A stretch of DNA of 51,598 bases from DASVDK01 sp036381125 [NCBI: Thermodesulfobacteriota bacterium] (GTDB lineage: Bacteria; DASVDK01), in contig DASVDK010000154.1 of assembly GCA_036381125.1 (NCBI GenBank), positions 1 to 51,598 on the forward strand. The letters run 5' to 3'. Below are positions 18,301 to 26,427 of this stretch, one piece after another. Both the position numbers and the translations under genes were made by a program. Numbering within the stretch: the first letter of the stretch is position 1; every line of letters starts with the position of its first letter. The notes below the pieces were generated by a model, which saw nothing but the letters and a program-made list of their open reading frames with translations, was not told the origin of the DNA and searched no databases.

Positions 18301-20064
18301 CACATCGGTGATCGTTTGCAACCGGCCGGCGGCGTCGTACCCGAAGCTGTACTGGACCGCCCGGGTGCGCACGTCGAGGGTACGCAGATGGCGCCCCTGC
18401 GCGTCGAACACGTACAGCGCCTCGCCGTCCGCGCTCGCCACCGCCAGCTCGTCGCCATCGAAGCCGGGCAGCGGCGGCCCGATCCGCCGGACGCGGCGGT
18501 TGGACGTGTCGGCGATGTAGAGGCTGCCATCCGGCGCGGCCGCCAGGTCGGTCGGCGTGTTGAGGGTGGCGTCCGTGGCCGGGCCGCCGTCGCCCCCGAA
18601 CCCGGCGCTGCGCGTCCCCGCCACGGTGGTGATGATCCCTCTCGCATCGACCCGGCGCACGAGGTGCTCCGACGAGTCCACGAAGATGAGGCTCTGGTCG
18701 GGCAGGACCACCACACTATGGGGATAGGTGATTCGCGCCAGAGTCGCCGGCACGCCGTCGGCCGTCTGAATCCCCCCGCCCGCCACGGTCGTGATGAGGC
18801 CGTCGATGCCGACGCGACGGATGCGCCGGTTCGAGGCGTCGGCGATGTAGACCGAGCCGTCGGGCCCCACGCCGACCCCCTCCGGATGCCACAGTCGTGT
18901 CTGCGCCGCTGGAATCCCATCGCCGGTGTATCCGGCGAGCCCCGTGCCGGCGAGGGTTGTGATCACGCCGTCGGGCCCGACCCGCCGCACCCGGTGGTTG
19001 AACAGGTCCGCCAGATACAGCGTGCCGTCGGCCGCCACGGCCAGGCTCGGCACCCGACCGATCTGCGCCTGGGTGGCCGGCCCACCGTCGCCGCCGTAGG
19101 CCTCGACGCCCGTGCCGACCACCGTCCGGATGATCCCGTCGCGATCGATGCGGCGGATCCGGTGGTTGTGCGTGTCGGCGAGGTAGAGGCTGCCGTCCGG
19201 CCCGACGGCCACGCCGTGCGGCGCGTTGAGCATCGCCGCGACGGCCGGGCCGCCATCGCCGCTGAAGCCGGCGACGCCAGTGCCCGCCACCGCCGTGAGC
19301 TGACCGTCGGGGGCGAGCCGCCACACGCGGTGTGCGCTCGGTGTGGCGATGTACACACTGCCGTCGGCCCCGACGGCGACGCCGGACATGCCGTTGGCCA
19401 ACACCGCGGCAGTGTCGATCACGCGCTCGACGTGCTGGGTCGTGCGGCGGTCGCCGGTGCCGAGATACAGGACCCGGCCGAGCGGGTCGTAGGCGTGGTG
19501 CACGTCGAGCGTCCAGCCGCCGAGGCCCTGCCCCCGTGCGTCCCACGCCCCCAGCGGCACCCGGAGGTCGCGCCAGATGGTCACTGCCTGACGCCCCTGG
19601 CTGCCGGTGATCAGGCCGCCGCCGTTGTAGCCGAAGGTGGCGGCCAGGTCGCCCGGCTCGAGGTAGACGGCCGGGTAGACGTAGCCGATGCGGATGAACA
19701 GCGTCTGCTGGCCCTGCAGGGGGCGGCCGTAGGCGTCTTGGCCGTCCCAGGTGAAGGTGGTGCGCTGGTTGGCCAACGGGTCGAACAGCCGCCGCACCCG
19801 CTGCCCGGCGATGGTGAGCTCGAGCTCGATGCCCATCAGCCCCCGGGGCACCGACGCGCCGGTGAGCGGGATCTCGACCGTGCGCGCCGTCAGGCGGCCC
19901 GGCACCCGATCGCTCCGGTAGTTGAGGTTCAGGCCGGTCCCGGTCACCGGCAGCGTCTCGCCCAGGACCTGCGTCTGGCACTCGATGATCGAGCGCGACT
20001 GCCGCGATGGGCACTCCTCCGGAGTGCGGCGGGCGGATCTCTTCGCGGTGGCGGGTGCAGTCAC
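15367..20064 (-). CDS. RHS/YD-repeat protein, C-terminal part with NHL repeats, RHS core and variable tip
   Basis: The open frame runs from a GTG at 20064 to TGA 15367 (1565 codons), but this is almost certainly the downstream part of the gene starting at 22894. It has no signal peptide, and the recognisable linker IIECQTQVLGETLPVTGTGLNLNYRSDR normally follows the N-terminal domains directly. Five NHL/propeller repeats follow at roughly 19.40-18.48 kb (units such as GDGGPA...PDGSLYLAD...NHRIRRI). Many YD repeats lie at about 18.4-16.1 kb (YDAAGRL, YTYDANGNRL). The RHS core is at about 15.95-15.79 kb (FGVRDYDPRIGRW, DPLGLW). The last ~140 residues after DPLGLW are glycine-rich, in lower-GC DNA, and match no toxin I recognise. 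It would be secreted or displayed. Confidence 0.88.
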   Translation of the reverse strand: MTAPATAKRSARRTPEECPSRQSRSIIECQTQVLGETLPVTGTGLNLNYRSDRVPGRLTARTVEIPLTGASVPRGLMGIELELTIAGQRVRRLFDPLANQRTTFTWDGQDAYGRPLQGQQTLFIRIGYVYPAVYLEPGDLAATFGYNGGGLITGSQGRQAVTIWRDLRVPLGAWDARGQGLGGWTLDVHHAYDPLGRVLYLGTGDRRTTQHVERVIDTAAVLANGMSGVAVGADGSVYIATPSAHRVWRLAPDGQLTAVAGTGVAGFSGDGGPAVAAMLNAPHGVAVGPDGSLYLADTHNHRIRRIDRDGIIRTVVGTGVEAYGGDGGPATQAQIGRVPSLAVAADGTLYLADLFNHRVRRVGPDGVITTLAGTGLAGYTGDGIPAAQTRLWHPEGVGVGPDGSVYIADASNRRIRRVGIDGLITTVAGGGIQTADGVPATLARITYPHSVVVLPDQSLIFVDSSEHLVRRVDARGIITTVAGTRSAGFGGDGGPATDATLNTPTDLAAAPDGSLYIADTSNRRVRRIGPPLPGFDGDELAVASADGEALYVFDAQGRHLRTLDVRTRAVQYSFGYDAAGRLQTITDVAGRVTQIERDAAGPPAAIVAPGGQRTTLSVDAQGYLASVTNPAGETVGLVHDAQGLLRTLTTPRQDTAHFAYDDLGRLVEDEDAAGGVATLARGEADTSYTVTVTTAPAPGESRTTRYHVERLPTGAERWETTEPSGVKTTEVRGPGSSRTLTAPDGTVTTLVPGPDPRFGMQAPVAQSLTTRLPSGLTRTVTAARSVTLADPFDPLSATTQIDTVTLNGRTYTATYDAVTRTLLTRTPAGRETVTTLDALGRVVQVDRPGLAPVSLAYDARGRLEMVTEGTGPTARVTTFGYDGLDRLISLRDPAGRMTGFAYDLADRVTAQTRPDSAVIGLGYDANGNVTAVVPPGRPAHAFTYTPVDLEASYTPPAVPDVADPATTYTYNLDKQPTLVTRPDGQTLTFGYDSGGRLRTITQPRGTTTLAYEPGTGRLAGVTAPDGGTLAYTYDGSLLTSVTWGSGPVTGSVAWTYDADFRVATEAVNGAQSVTYTYDPDSLVTGVGALTLARDPQTGFLTGATLGAVTDSRTYTPFGEPETYRADANGAPVLEVAYLRDALGRIVEQTETLEGVTTVTGYRYDAAGRLDQVTVDGVVTATYTYDANGNRLSATTPSGTETGTYDEQDRLLTYGGATYTYTANGELRTKTDASGTTTYTYDLLGNLTRVDLPDGRVLEYLIDGQNRRIGKTVDGMLVQGWLYRDQLKPVAELDGSGQVVARFVYGSNPLVPDYVVKGGATYRLLTDHLGSLRLVVDTATGAVVQRRDYDAWGNVLLDTNPGFQPFGFAGGLEDPDTGLVRFGVRDYDPRIGRWTAKDAIRFAANDTNLYRYALADPTNLRDPLGLWTVGIGLSGIIGAGAGYTESKVFVFDSRGNYGTVYSRGAGGYGGIGTSLGLTFQWTSADTICELSGMSVQIGSSVSPGLISVGGELVIQDAARPYGGFDINVGFGPNLTPVETHGVVLQAEVNGWGNLWNDLASLKQVAY

Positions 20065-22894
20065 TCGCGCCGGGATCGCAGCCTATCCCCCAGTTGCTGT
20101 CCCACGGCGTGAAGTGCGCGATCGGCACCCGCCACAGGCTCTGCCCCGCCGCGTAGAGCGTCGCCAACTGCTGCCGCTCGGCCAGCGTCACGCCGAGCGC
20201 CGCGCCGTCGTCCGCGACGCCGTTGCCGTCGGTGTCGATCTCGGCCACGCCGTCGGTGATCGCGACAATCTGGATGACGCGCCCGTTGGGCTCCGGAACC
20301 CAGGCGGCTCGCGCCCGGTCGTACGCCCCCACCGGCACCGGCGTCCCGACCGGGAAGCCGAGGAAGTTCTCCAGGTACTGGATGACCGGCTGGCTGAAGG
20401 TGACGCGCGAGGCGCCGGCCGCGCGCGCCTCGTCAACGCTGAACTCGACGGCGTACGTGTAGCCCACCGTGGGCGGCAGCTCGGCCGGCATTGCCTCGGG
20501 GCCGTTCGGCCCCACGGTGTACTCGGTCGCCCGGACCGTCAGGGTGCCGAGCGGCTGGGTCGTGCCGTCGGGCAGCACCATCGCCGCCGTCGTGCCGGCC
20601 GGCACGAGCACCGTCGCCCGTCGCGTCCCGTCGGCATCGCTCACCGGCGCCGCCCGGTGCACCTGCATCACCGGCGCCCCCGCCGTCATCACCGTCGTGA
20701 CGGGATCGAGCGGCACCAGGCGCACGTCGTCGACCACGACGAAGTCCTGCCAGGGGACCGTCACGGTGCGCTGCGCCGGCAGGGTGTTCGGGTGCTGGTA
20801 GTCGAGCGTGAGCGGGCCGCCGCCGTTGACCGCGAGGTCGAACATCCCGTCGGCCCGGCTCAGCGTCTGGCCGAACTCGGGGCGCCCGAGCACCGTCACG
20901 GTGGCGCCGGCGAAGGGCGCGCCCTCGCGCGTGAGCACCCGGCCGCGGATCACCGCCGCGCGGGCCGGCTCGATCGTGCCGGGCGCGACACCGGTCTGGA
21001 TGGGATTGGGCCCGGTGTAGAGGAAGGCGGTGGCGTCGGCCAGGCTCGTCACCCCGGTCGGGTCGAGCGGCGGGGCGACGGCGGCCGGGTCGGGCGGCAG
21101 GCTGGACGGCACGGTGGTCTCGACCGGGTCGCTCGTGTTGTCGGCCGCGTCGGTCACGACGATCGCCAGCGGGTCGCCGGCCTGGGCCGCCAGCGTCGCC
21201 GCGAAGCTGCCGTCGGCGGCCGCCACGACCGTGACCGCCTGCCCCGTGCGGAGGTTGGTCACCGTGACGCGCGCACCGGCCTCGACGGTCCCGGCCGCGC
21301 CGGCGACCGTGACCGCGCCGTCCTCCGGCTCGCTCACCGTGATCGTCCCCGAGGCGGGCGCGCCGGGCGCAACGGTGTCGAGCGTGACGGTGACGCTCGC
21401 CGTCCCCGGGTTCCCGGCCGCGTCGAGGGCGACGACCTCGATCAGGTTCGCCCCCTCCGCGAGCGTGAGCGGCGCGGTCGCGAAGGTGAGGTCGGGGCCG
21501 AGCGTCGGCGTGGCGGCCCCCTCGCCGTTCACCCGCACGATCACCGTGGCCGGCTCGCTCACCGATCCGGCCACCACCTGCGCGGGCGCGTTGGTCACGA
21601 GCCCGTCCGTGGGGGCGGTCAGGGTCACGACCGGCGCGACGGTGTCCACCGTGACGGTCACCGAGGCCGGCGCCGAGGCGTTGCCCGCGCGGTCGGCAAC
21701 GGTCGCCTCGAGCGCGTGCGGCCCATCGGCCAGCACGACCGCCGGCGTGCAGCTCACCCCGGTCGCGGTCGCCGGCTCGCACGTCACGGCGAGCGGCGCC
21801 CCGTCGAGCGTGATCGCCAGCGTGTCGGGGTCGACCCCGGCGCCGAGGTCCTCCCAGGTGAGCGCCAGCGTGGGGGTTCCGGTGGGCACCGCGGCGCCGT
21901 CGGCCGGCGCGGCGAACGCGAGCGTCGGCGCCGTCCGGTCCTCGGCGACGGCCAGCGCCCGCAACGCCTGCCCGGCCCACAGCGACACCGTCTCGAGCCA
22001 CTGCCCGCCGGGACCCACGTGCTGGACCCCCGCGGCGTGCCCCACCCACACCGAGTGGTCCACCGGGTCGGCCGCGAGCCCCGTGATGGCCGATCCGGAC
22101 CCGAAGAACCGCAGGGCGAGGAGCTGTCCCGCGCCGCTCACCCGGGCCAGGACCTGGGGGATCGCGAGCCAGGCCCCCCCTGCCCCGTCGGGAACCGCGA
22201 ACATCGGCGTTCCCCGCAGGAACGTCGGCAAAGGCCAGCTCCCCAGGGGCTGGCCGGCGCCGTCCCAGCGGTACACCCGGCTGTGGGTCGCCGCCCAGAG
22301 ATGGCCGGTCGCCGGGTCGAAGACGAGCTGCTCGACCGCCTCGCCGTCCGTCGACAGGGTCAGTGTCACCTGGCCGGTCGCGTCGTAGGCCGTGAGCGAC
22401 GAGGCGGTCCCCACCCAGATCCGATCCTGCGGGGCGTCGAGCGCCACCGCCCGCACCGCGGCCGGCAGCGCCGCCGAGACGACCACCGTGCCGGCGGCGT
22501 CGCGCCGCTCGAGCAGCGTGTCGACGGCGAGCCAGACGGCCCCCGTGGCCGGTTCCACCGCCAGCCCCACCGCCCCCGAGCCGAACGCCGGAGCCGGCAG
22601 GTCGGCGGCCCCCGTGCCGTCCCAGCGCCAGGCGCGCAGGGCGCCGGGCACGTAGGCCCACACCACGCCGCGCCGCTCGTCGGGCGCGACGGCCGCCACC
22701 CCGGCCGGCTCCGCCACCTCGAGCAGCACGGTCGCGTCGGCGGCGTCGAGGCCGACCAGGCCGGCCGAGGTGCCGAGCCACACGGCGCGCGACGCACCGG
22801 GCATGGGCTGGGCGGCGAGCGGTGTGACGGCGAGGGTGACGAGGAGCAGGGCGAGGAGGACGACGACGGGGCGGCGGCAGGCGGGCAGCGGCAT
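20034..22894 (-). CDS. RHS/YD-repeat protein, secreted N-terminal part (frameshifted from the RHS part)
   Basis: ATG 22894 (or the adjacent GTG 22897) follows AAGGAG and opens a signal peptide (VVVLLALLLVTLAVTPLAAQ). Residues about 35-320 form a beta-propeller-like repeat. About 325-590 are three bacterial Ig-like modules (VDTVAPVVTLTAPTDG, LDTVAPGAPASGTI). About 640-720 is a carboxypeptidase-regulatory-like domain (IRGRVLTREGAPFAGATV). About 720-930 is the pre-RHS region ending HFTPWDSNWG. The homologous continuation lies in another frame from about 20040 on, requiring a +1 shift. This frame stays open to 18716 without recognisable domains. The end given is where homology leaves the frame. 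Either a single-base error, a real frameshift, or two separate polypeptides explains this. Confidence 0.8.
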
Positions 22895-23046
22895 CACCGA
22901 GGTCTCCTTCCGAAGAGACGGATCGAGTGATGCCTATGGAAGCTATGGCCAGACCGCCCTGGCAGTCAATCGAAATCTCGATCGAGGAGCGACCGCTGTC
23001 GATGCCTGAGGCGAATTACCGAAGCAAATCCGATATGTTGATGGCT

Positions 23047-24033
23047 CTACCGATCTCGCGTGATCACGTAGTCCGCGAGGGCGTGGAGGGCGTCTCTGGC
23101 CGGCGAGGCCGGCAGTTCCGCGAGCTGGGCGCGCGCCTCGGCGACGAACGCCTCGGCCCGCTGGCGGGTGTAGGTGTGGCCGCCGTGGCGCAGGACCAGG
23201 TCGATCACCTCGTGGACCTCCGCGTCCCCCACCTCGTCGGCCTCGAGGATGGCGGCCACCCGCTCCCGCTCGGCCGGGGTGCAGGAGCGGAGGGTGTGCA
23301 GGAGGGGGAGGGTGATCATGCCCTCCTGGAGGTCCTTGCCCACCTGCTTGCCGAGGTCCGCCTGCCGCGAGACGTAGTCGAGGCAGTCGTCCATGAGCTG
23401 GAAGGCGATGCCGACCTTGAGGCCGAACGCGGCCGCGGCGCGCTCGGCAGGCCCGGGGGCGCCGGCCAGGATGGCGCCGGTCTGGCACGCGGCGGCGAGC
23501 AGGATGGCGGTCTTGCCGATGACGACCGAGATGTACTGCTCCTCGGTGAGGTCCACGTCGGCGGTGTGCAGGAGCTGCGCGACCTCCCCCTCGGCCATCT
23601 GCGTCGTCGCGTCGGAGAGGACCTTGAGGATGCGGATGTCGCCGTCGTCCACCATGAGGCGGAACGACTTCGAGAAGATGTAGTCGCCGACGAGCACCGA
23701 CGCCTCGTTGCCCCAGACCGCGTTGGCCGAGGCGCTGCCGCGCCTGAGGTCGGCGTTGTCGACGACGTCGTCGTGCAGGAGGGTCGCCGTGTGGATGAAC
23801 TCGACGACCGAGGCGAGGAGGATGGCGCGCTCCCGCCGCCGGCCCTCGAGCGGCCCGAACGCGCGCGCCGTCAGGAGGAGGACGAGGGGACGGAAGCGCT
23901 TCCCGCCGGAGCCGAGGAGATAGGAGCCGATCTGCTCGATGAGCGGGACGCCGGACTTGAGGTGGTCCTTGAAGGCGCGCTCCACCGCCTTGAGGTCGTC
24001 GGCGACGAGCGCCACGGCGTCCTGGATGACCAT
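23047..24033 (-). CDS. polyprenyl diphosphate synthase (octaprenyl/heptaprenyl type)
   Basis: This 328-residue protein starts at ATG 24033 after GGGGGG. The first aspartate-rich motif is in LLHDDVVDNADLRRG and the second is DDCLDY. GKRFRP near residue 44 and GKTAILLAAACQTGA complete the trans-isoprenyl diphosphate synthase signature. It condenses farnesyl diphosphate with isopentenyl diphosphate to make the C35-C50 side chain of quinones. Chain length cannot be read safely, so ispB or hepT/hepS naming is left open. It is upstream of the RHS gene on the same strand, with a ~150-bp low-GC gap between them. Confidence 0.93.
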   Translation of the reverse strand: MVIQDAVALVADDLKAVERAFKDHLKSGVPLIEQIGSYLLGSGGKRFRPLVLLLTARAFGPLEGRRRERAILLASVVEFIHTATLLHDDVVDNADLRRGSASANAVWGNEASVLVGDYIFSKSFRLMVDDGDIRILKVLSDATTQMAEGEVAQLLHTADVDLTEEQYISVVIGKTAILLAAACQTGAILAGAPGPAERAAAAFGLKVGIAFQLMDDCLDYVSRQADLGKQVGKDLQEGMITLPLLHTLRSCTPAERERVAAILEADEVGDAEVHEVIDLVLRHGGHTYTRQRAEAFVAEARAQLAELPASPARDALHALADYVITRDR

Positions 24034-24065
24034 GATCCCCCCATGCTAGCGCACGCTACGCCGCC

Positions 24066-24094
24066 TTGACACGCGCCGCGGCGCTCGGTACCCC
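24066..24094 (+). promoter_or_regulatory. promoter of TM-TPR gene 24101
   Basis: A perfect TTGACA (24066-24071) is followed after 17 bases by TACCCC (24089-24094). The GTG start lies 6 bases further on with no Shine-Dalgarno, suggesting a leaderless mRNA. The -10 is weak. Confidence 0.45.
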
Positions 24095-24100
24095 CTGAGT

Positions 24101-24778
24101 GTGGAATTCTTCCTCTACTGGCTGCTCTTCGGCGTCGTCTGGCGGGCGGTCCTCGAGTACCCGTACCTCGTCGCGGCGGCCATCCTCCTGTGGGTCTTCC
24201 GCGACCGGATCCCGAACCCGGCGCGGCTCTTGCGCCGCGGCGCCCGGATCCGGCAGCTCGACGCGCTCGTGGCCCTCAACCCGGAGAACGCCGACGACCG
24301 CATGGAGCTCGGCGAGCTGCTGGTGGAGGCGGGGCGGCCGCGGGAGGCGGCGGCGCACCTCGAGGCTGCGGTGCGCAAGGCGCCCGACTCGCCCGGCGCC
24401 CAGTTCCTGCTCGGGCTCGCCCGCCTGCGCGCCGGCGATGCCGCGGGCGCGGTGCCGGCCCTCGAGGCCTCGGCCCGGATCGACCGGACGCACCGGTACG
24501 GCGAGGTCCTCCTCAGGCTCGGAGAGGCGCTGGCCGCCCTGGGACGCGGGCCCGAGGCCGAGGCGGCGCTCGAGGAGCACCTCGCCATCAACGCCTCCTC
24601 GGCCGAGGGGCTCTATCGGCTCGCGGCCCTGCGGCTCTCGCTCGGCGACCGGGCGGGGGCGCGCAAGGCGGTCGAGGAGCTGCGATCGACGATCAGCCAG
24701 TCGCCGCGATTCCGCCGGCGGCTCGACCGCCCCTGGCTCAGACGGGCCGAGCGGCTGGACTCGAGGGCCGCGGTCTAG
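24101..24778 (+). CDS. membrane-anchored TPR protein
   Basis: This 225-residue protein begins at GTG 24101. Residues 1-30 are hydrophobic (MEFFLYWLLFGVVWRAVLEYPYL and on to VFRDRIPNP), then a basic linker. TPR helices fill the rest ([102 protein letters not shown]). It closely parallels the gene at 1105-1857 in design. It probably acts as a membrane-tethered assembly factor. The partner is unknown. It faces the IclR gene tail to tail. Confidence 0.82.
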   Translation: MEFFLYWLLFGVVWRAVLEYPYLVAAAILLWVFRDRIPNPARLLRRGARIRQLDALVALNPENADDRMELGELLVEAGRPREAAAHLEAAVRKAPDSPGAQFLLGLARLRAGDAAGAVPALEASARIDRTHRYGEVLLRLGEALAALGRGPEAEAALEEHLAINASSAEGLYRLAALRLSLGDRAGARKAVEELRSTISQSPRFRRRLDRPWLRRAERLDSRAAV

Positions 24779-24806
24779 GCCGGCCCTGGCGACCGGCTCC
24801 GCGCGG

Positions 24807-25511
24807 TCACCGATCGGCTCGATGCCGCCCTCCGAGCGCGGCCGTCAGGTCCCTCGCCGCGGCGGTGACGCGCGCCGTCGCCCGCCGGACGAACGGCTCG
24901 TCGAAGTGCGTGCGAAGGCCCGAGACGCTGATCGCCCCCACGAGCCCGCCCGCCGCGTCGAAGACCGGCGCGGCGACGGCCGCCGCGTCCGGATCGCGCT
25001 CGCCGTACGACGTGTACACCCCCTTGCGCCGGATCTCGTCGTAGCGGGCGCCCGGCGCCCCGCCGAACGCCAGCAGGATCCGGCCGCTCGCCCCCTGGTC
25101 GACGGGGAGCGAGGCCCCCTCCTCGACGTGGTGGCGCGTGGGGCTCGGGGAGTTGTTCCGGAAGAGGCAGATGCGCCGGTCGCCGTCGCGCACGTAGAAC
25201 GCCGCCGTCTGCCCGAGCTCGGCGACCAGCCGGGCCAGCATCGGCCGCACGACGTCGGCCAGGTCGAAGGACCGCTGGTACAGCGCGCCGAGCCGCCAGA
25301 GGGTGGGCCCGAGCCTGAAGTAGCCCTCGCCGTCGCGCCGCAGGTACCCGAAGCGCTCGAGCGACGCCGATAGCCGCAGGATCGTGCTCTTGTAGAGCCC
25401 GGTCCGCTCCGCGAGCTGGGCCAGCGAGAGGCGGGCGTCGCCGGGGGCGAACGCCTCGAGGACGGCCAGCGCGCGCTCCACCGCCTCGACGCCGGGCCGC
25501 TCCTCACGCAT
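24807..25511 (-). CDS. IclR-family transcriptional regulator
   Basis: This 234-residue protein starts at ATG 25511, 8 bases inside the end of the SMP-30 gene. A winged HTH covers about residues 8-62 (SLAQLAERTGLYKSTILRLSASLERFGYL). The IclR effector domain covers about 75-228 (LPVDQGASGRILLAF and VAAPVFDAAGGLVGAISVSG are hallmarks). It is the last gene of the TRAP/CoA-transferase operon, so it most likely senses the imported substrate or its CoA product and regulates that operon. A perfect inverted repeat at 31641-31659 before the first gene is a candidate operator. Confidence 0.93.
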   Translation of the reverse strand: MREERPGVEAVERALAVLEAFAPGDARLSLAQLAERTGLYKSTILRLSASLERFGYLRRDGEGYFRLGPTLWRLGALYQRSFDLADVVRPMLARLVAELGQTAAFYVRDGDRRICLFRNNSPSPTRHHVEEGASLPVDQGASGRILLAFGGAPGARYDEIRRKGVYTSYGERDPDAAAVAAPVFDAAGGLVGAISVSGLRTHFDEPFVRRATARVTAAARDLTAALGGRHRADR

Positions 25512-26427
25512 GGGAGAAGAGCCGGCGGCCCGCCACCGGGAGATCGGCCCGGTAGACCGTCCCTGTCTCGGACTCCGTGACGAAGAGGGTCCGGTGCTCG
25601 GGCCCGCCGAAGGCGACGTTCGTCGTCGTGAGCCCCTCGGGCACGACGACCCGGTAGGCCGGGTGGCCGAGGCGGTCGAAGAGCCAGACGCAGCCGTTGC
25701 CGGCGTGGGCCACGCAGAGCCCGCCGTCCTCCGTGAGGGCGAGGCCGTCCGGTCCCGAGAGCCCGCCCGAGAGCTGCACGAAGAGGCCGACCTTCGCCGT
25801 GGAGCCGTCCGGCAGGAGCGGCAGCCGCCAGACGGCGTTGGCCCGGGTCACCGCGACGTAGACGGCCGACTCGTCGTGGTTGAGCACGATGCCGTTCGGG
25901 CTCGGGACGGTGTCGATCAGGCAGTCGAGACGACCGGCGGACGAGAGGCGGAAGACGCGTCCCGTAGGATCGTGGAGCCCGGTCAGGCCCTGGTCGGTGA
26001 AGAAGAGGTCCCCGTTCGACGCGAAGACGAGGTCGTTCGGGCCCTTGAAGCGCTCCACGCGCCAGCGCTCCACGAGCGGCGTGAGCACCCCCCGATCGGG
26101 GTCGAGACAGAGGATCCCCTGCTTGTAGTCGGCGACGAGGATCCGGCCGTCACGGTGGATGGCGATGCCGTTCGGCTCCCCGTCGTACTCGGCGACCAGG
26201 TCGAACTCGCCCTCCGGCGAGACGCGGAAGATCCGCCCCCAGGGGATGTCGGTGAGGTAGAGGCGGCCCGCGCGGTCGAACGCGGGCCCCTCGATGAACG
26301 AGTGCAGCTCCGCGCCCGACTTGTTGGCGTCGGCCCAGGCGCAACGGCGCCCGCGGACGCGGAACCGGTCCGGGAGGCGCGCGAACGGCTCGGCCTCGAT
26401 GATGCGCGGCGGCGGGTAGAGGCTCAT
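25504..26427 (-). CDS. SMP-30/gluconolactonase/LRE-like lactonase
   Basis: This 307-residue protein starts at ATG 26427, overlapping the TRAP permease stop as ATGA. The six-bladed propeller motifs of the SMP-30 family are visible: SFIEGPAFDRAGRLYLTDI with the metal Glu, YDGEPNGIAIHRDGRI, GPNDLVFASNGDLFFTD with the metal Asn, and PNGIVLNHD and SGPDGLALTEDGGL. Such enzymes hydrolyse sugar or organic-acid lactones with a divalent metal. There is no signal peptide, so it is cytoplasmic. Within this operon it would open a lactone form of the imported acid before CoA transfer (inference). Confidence 0.9.
   Translation of the reverse strand: MSLYPPPRIIEAEPFARLPDRFRVRGRRCAWADANKSGAELHSFIEGPAFDRAGRLYLTDIPWGRIFRVSPEGEFDLVAEYDGEPNGIAIHRDGRILVADYKQGILCLDPDRGVLTPLVERWRVERFKGPNDLVFASNGDLFFTDQGLTGLHDPTGRVFRLSSAGRLDCLIDTVPSPNGIVLNHDESAVYVAVTRANAVWRLPLLPDGSTAKVGLFVQLSGGLSGPDGLALTEDGGLCVAHAGNGCVWLFDRLGHPAYRVVVPEGLTTTNVAFGGPEHRTLFVTESETGTVYRADLPVAGRRLFSHA

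Noticed and set aside
18716-20030. Continuation of the RHS N-terminal frame to 18716 as genuine protein
   Set aside because: After about 20030 this frame turns into Arg/Pro/His-rich low-complexity sequence while the NHL repeats sit in the other frame.
20000-20070. Programmed ribosomal frameshift site
   Set aside because: No slippery heptamer, stop-codon pause or stimulatory structure is convincing. A simple indel explains the data as well.
19922-22930. Plus-strand open frame of 1002 codons opposite the RHS N-terminal part
   Set aside because: Same GC-driven shadow effect. The minus strand has signal peptide, Ig-like and regulatory domains in the correct frame.
22895-23046. Small gene in the low-GC gap upstream of the RHS gene
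   Set aside because: Short frames there lack a ribosome site or recognisable sequence. The gap more likely holds the RHS promoter, of which only a weak TTGACT is visible.
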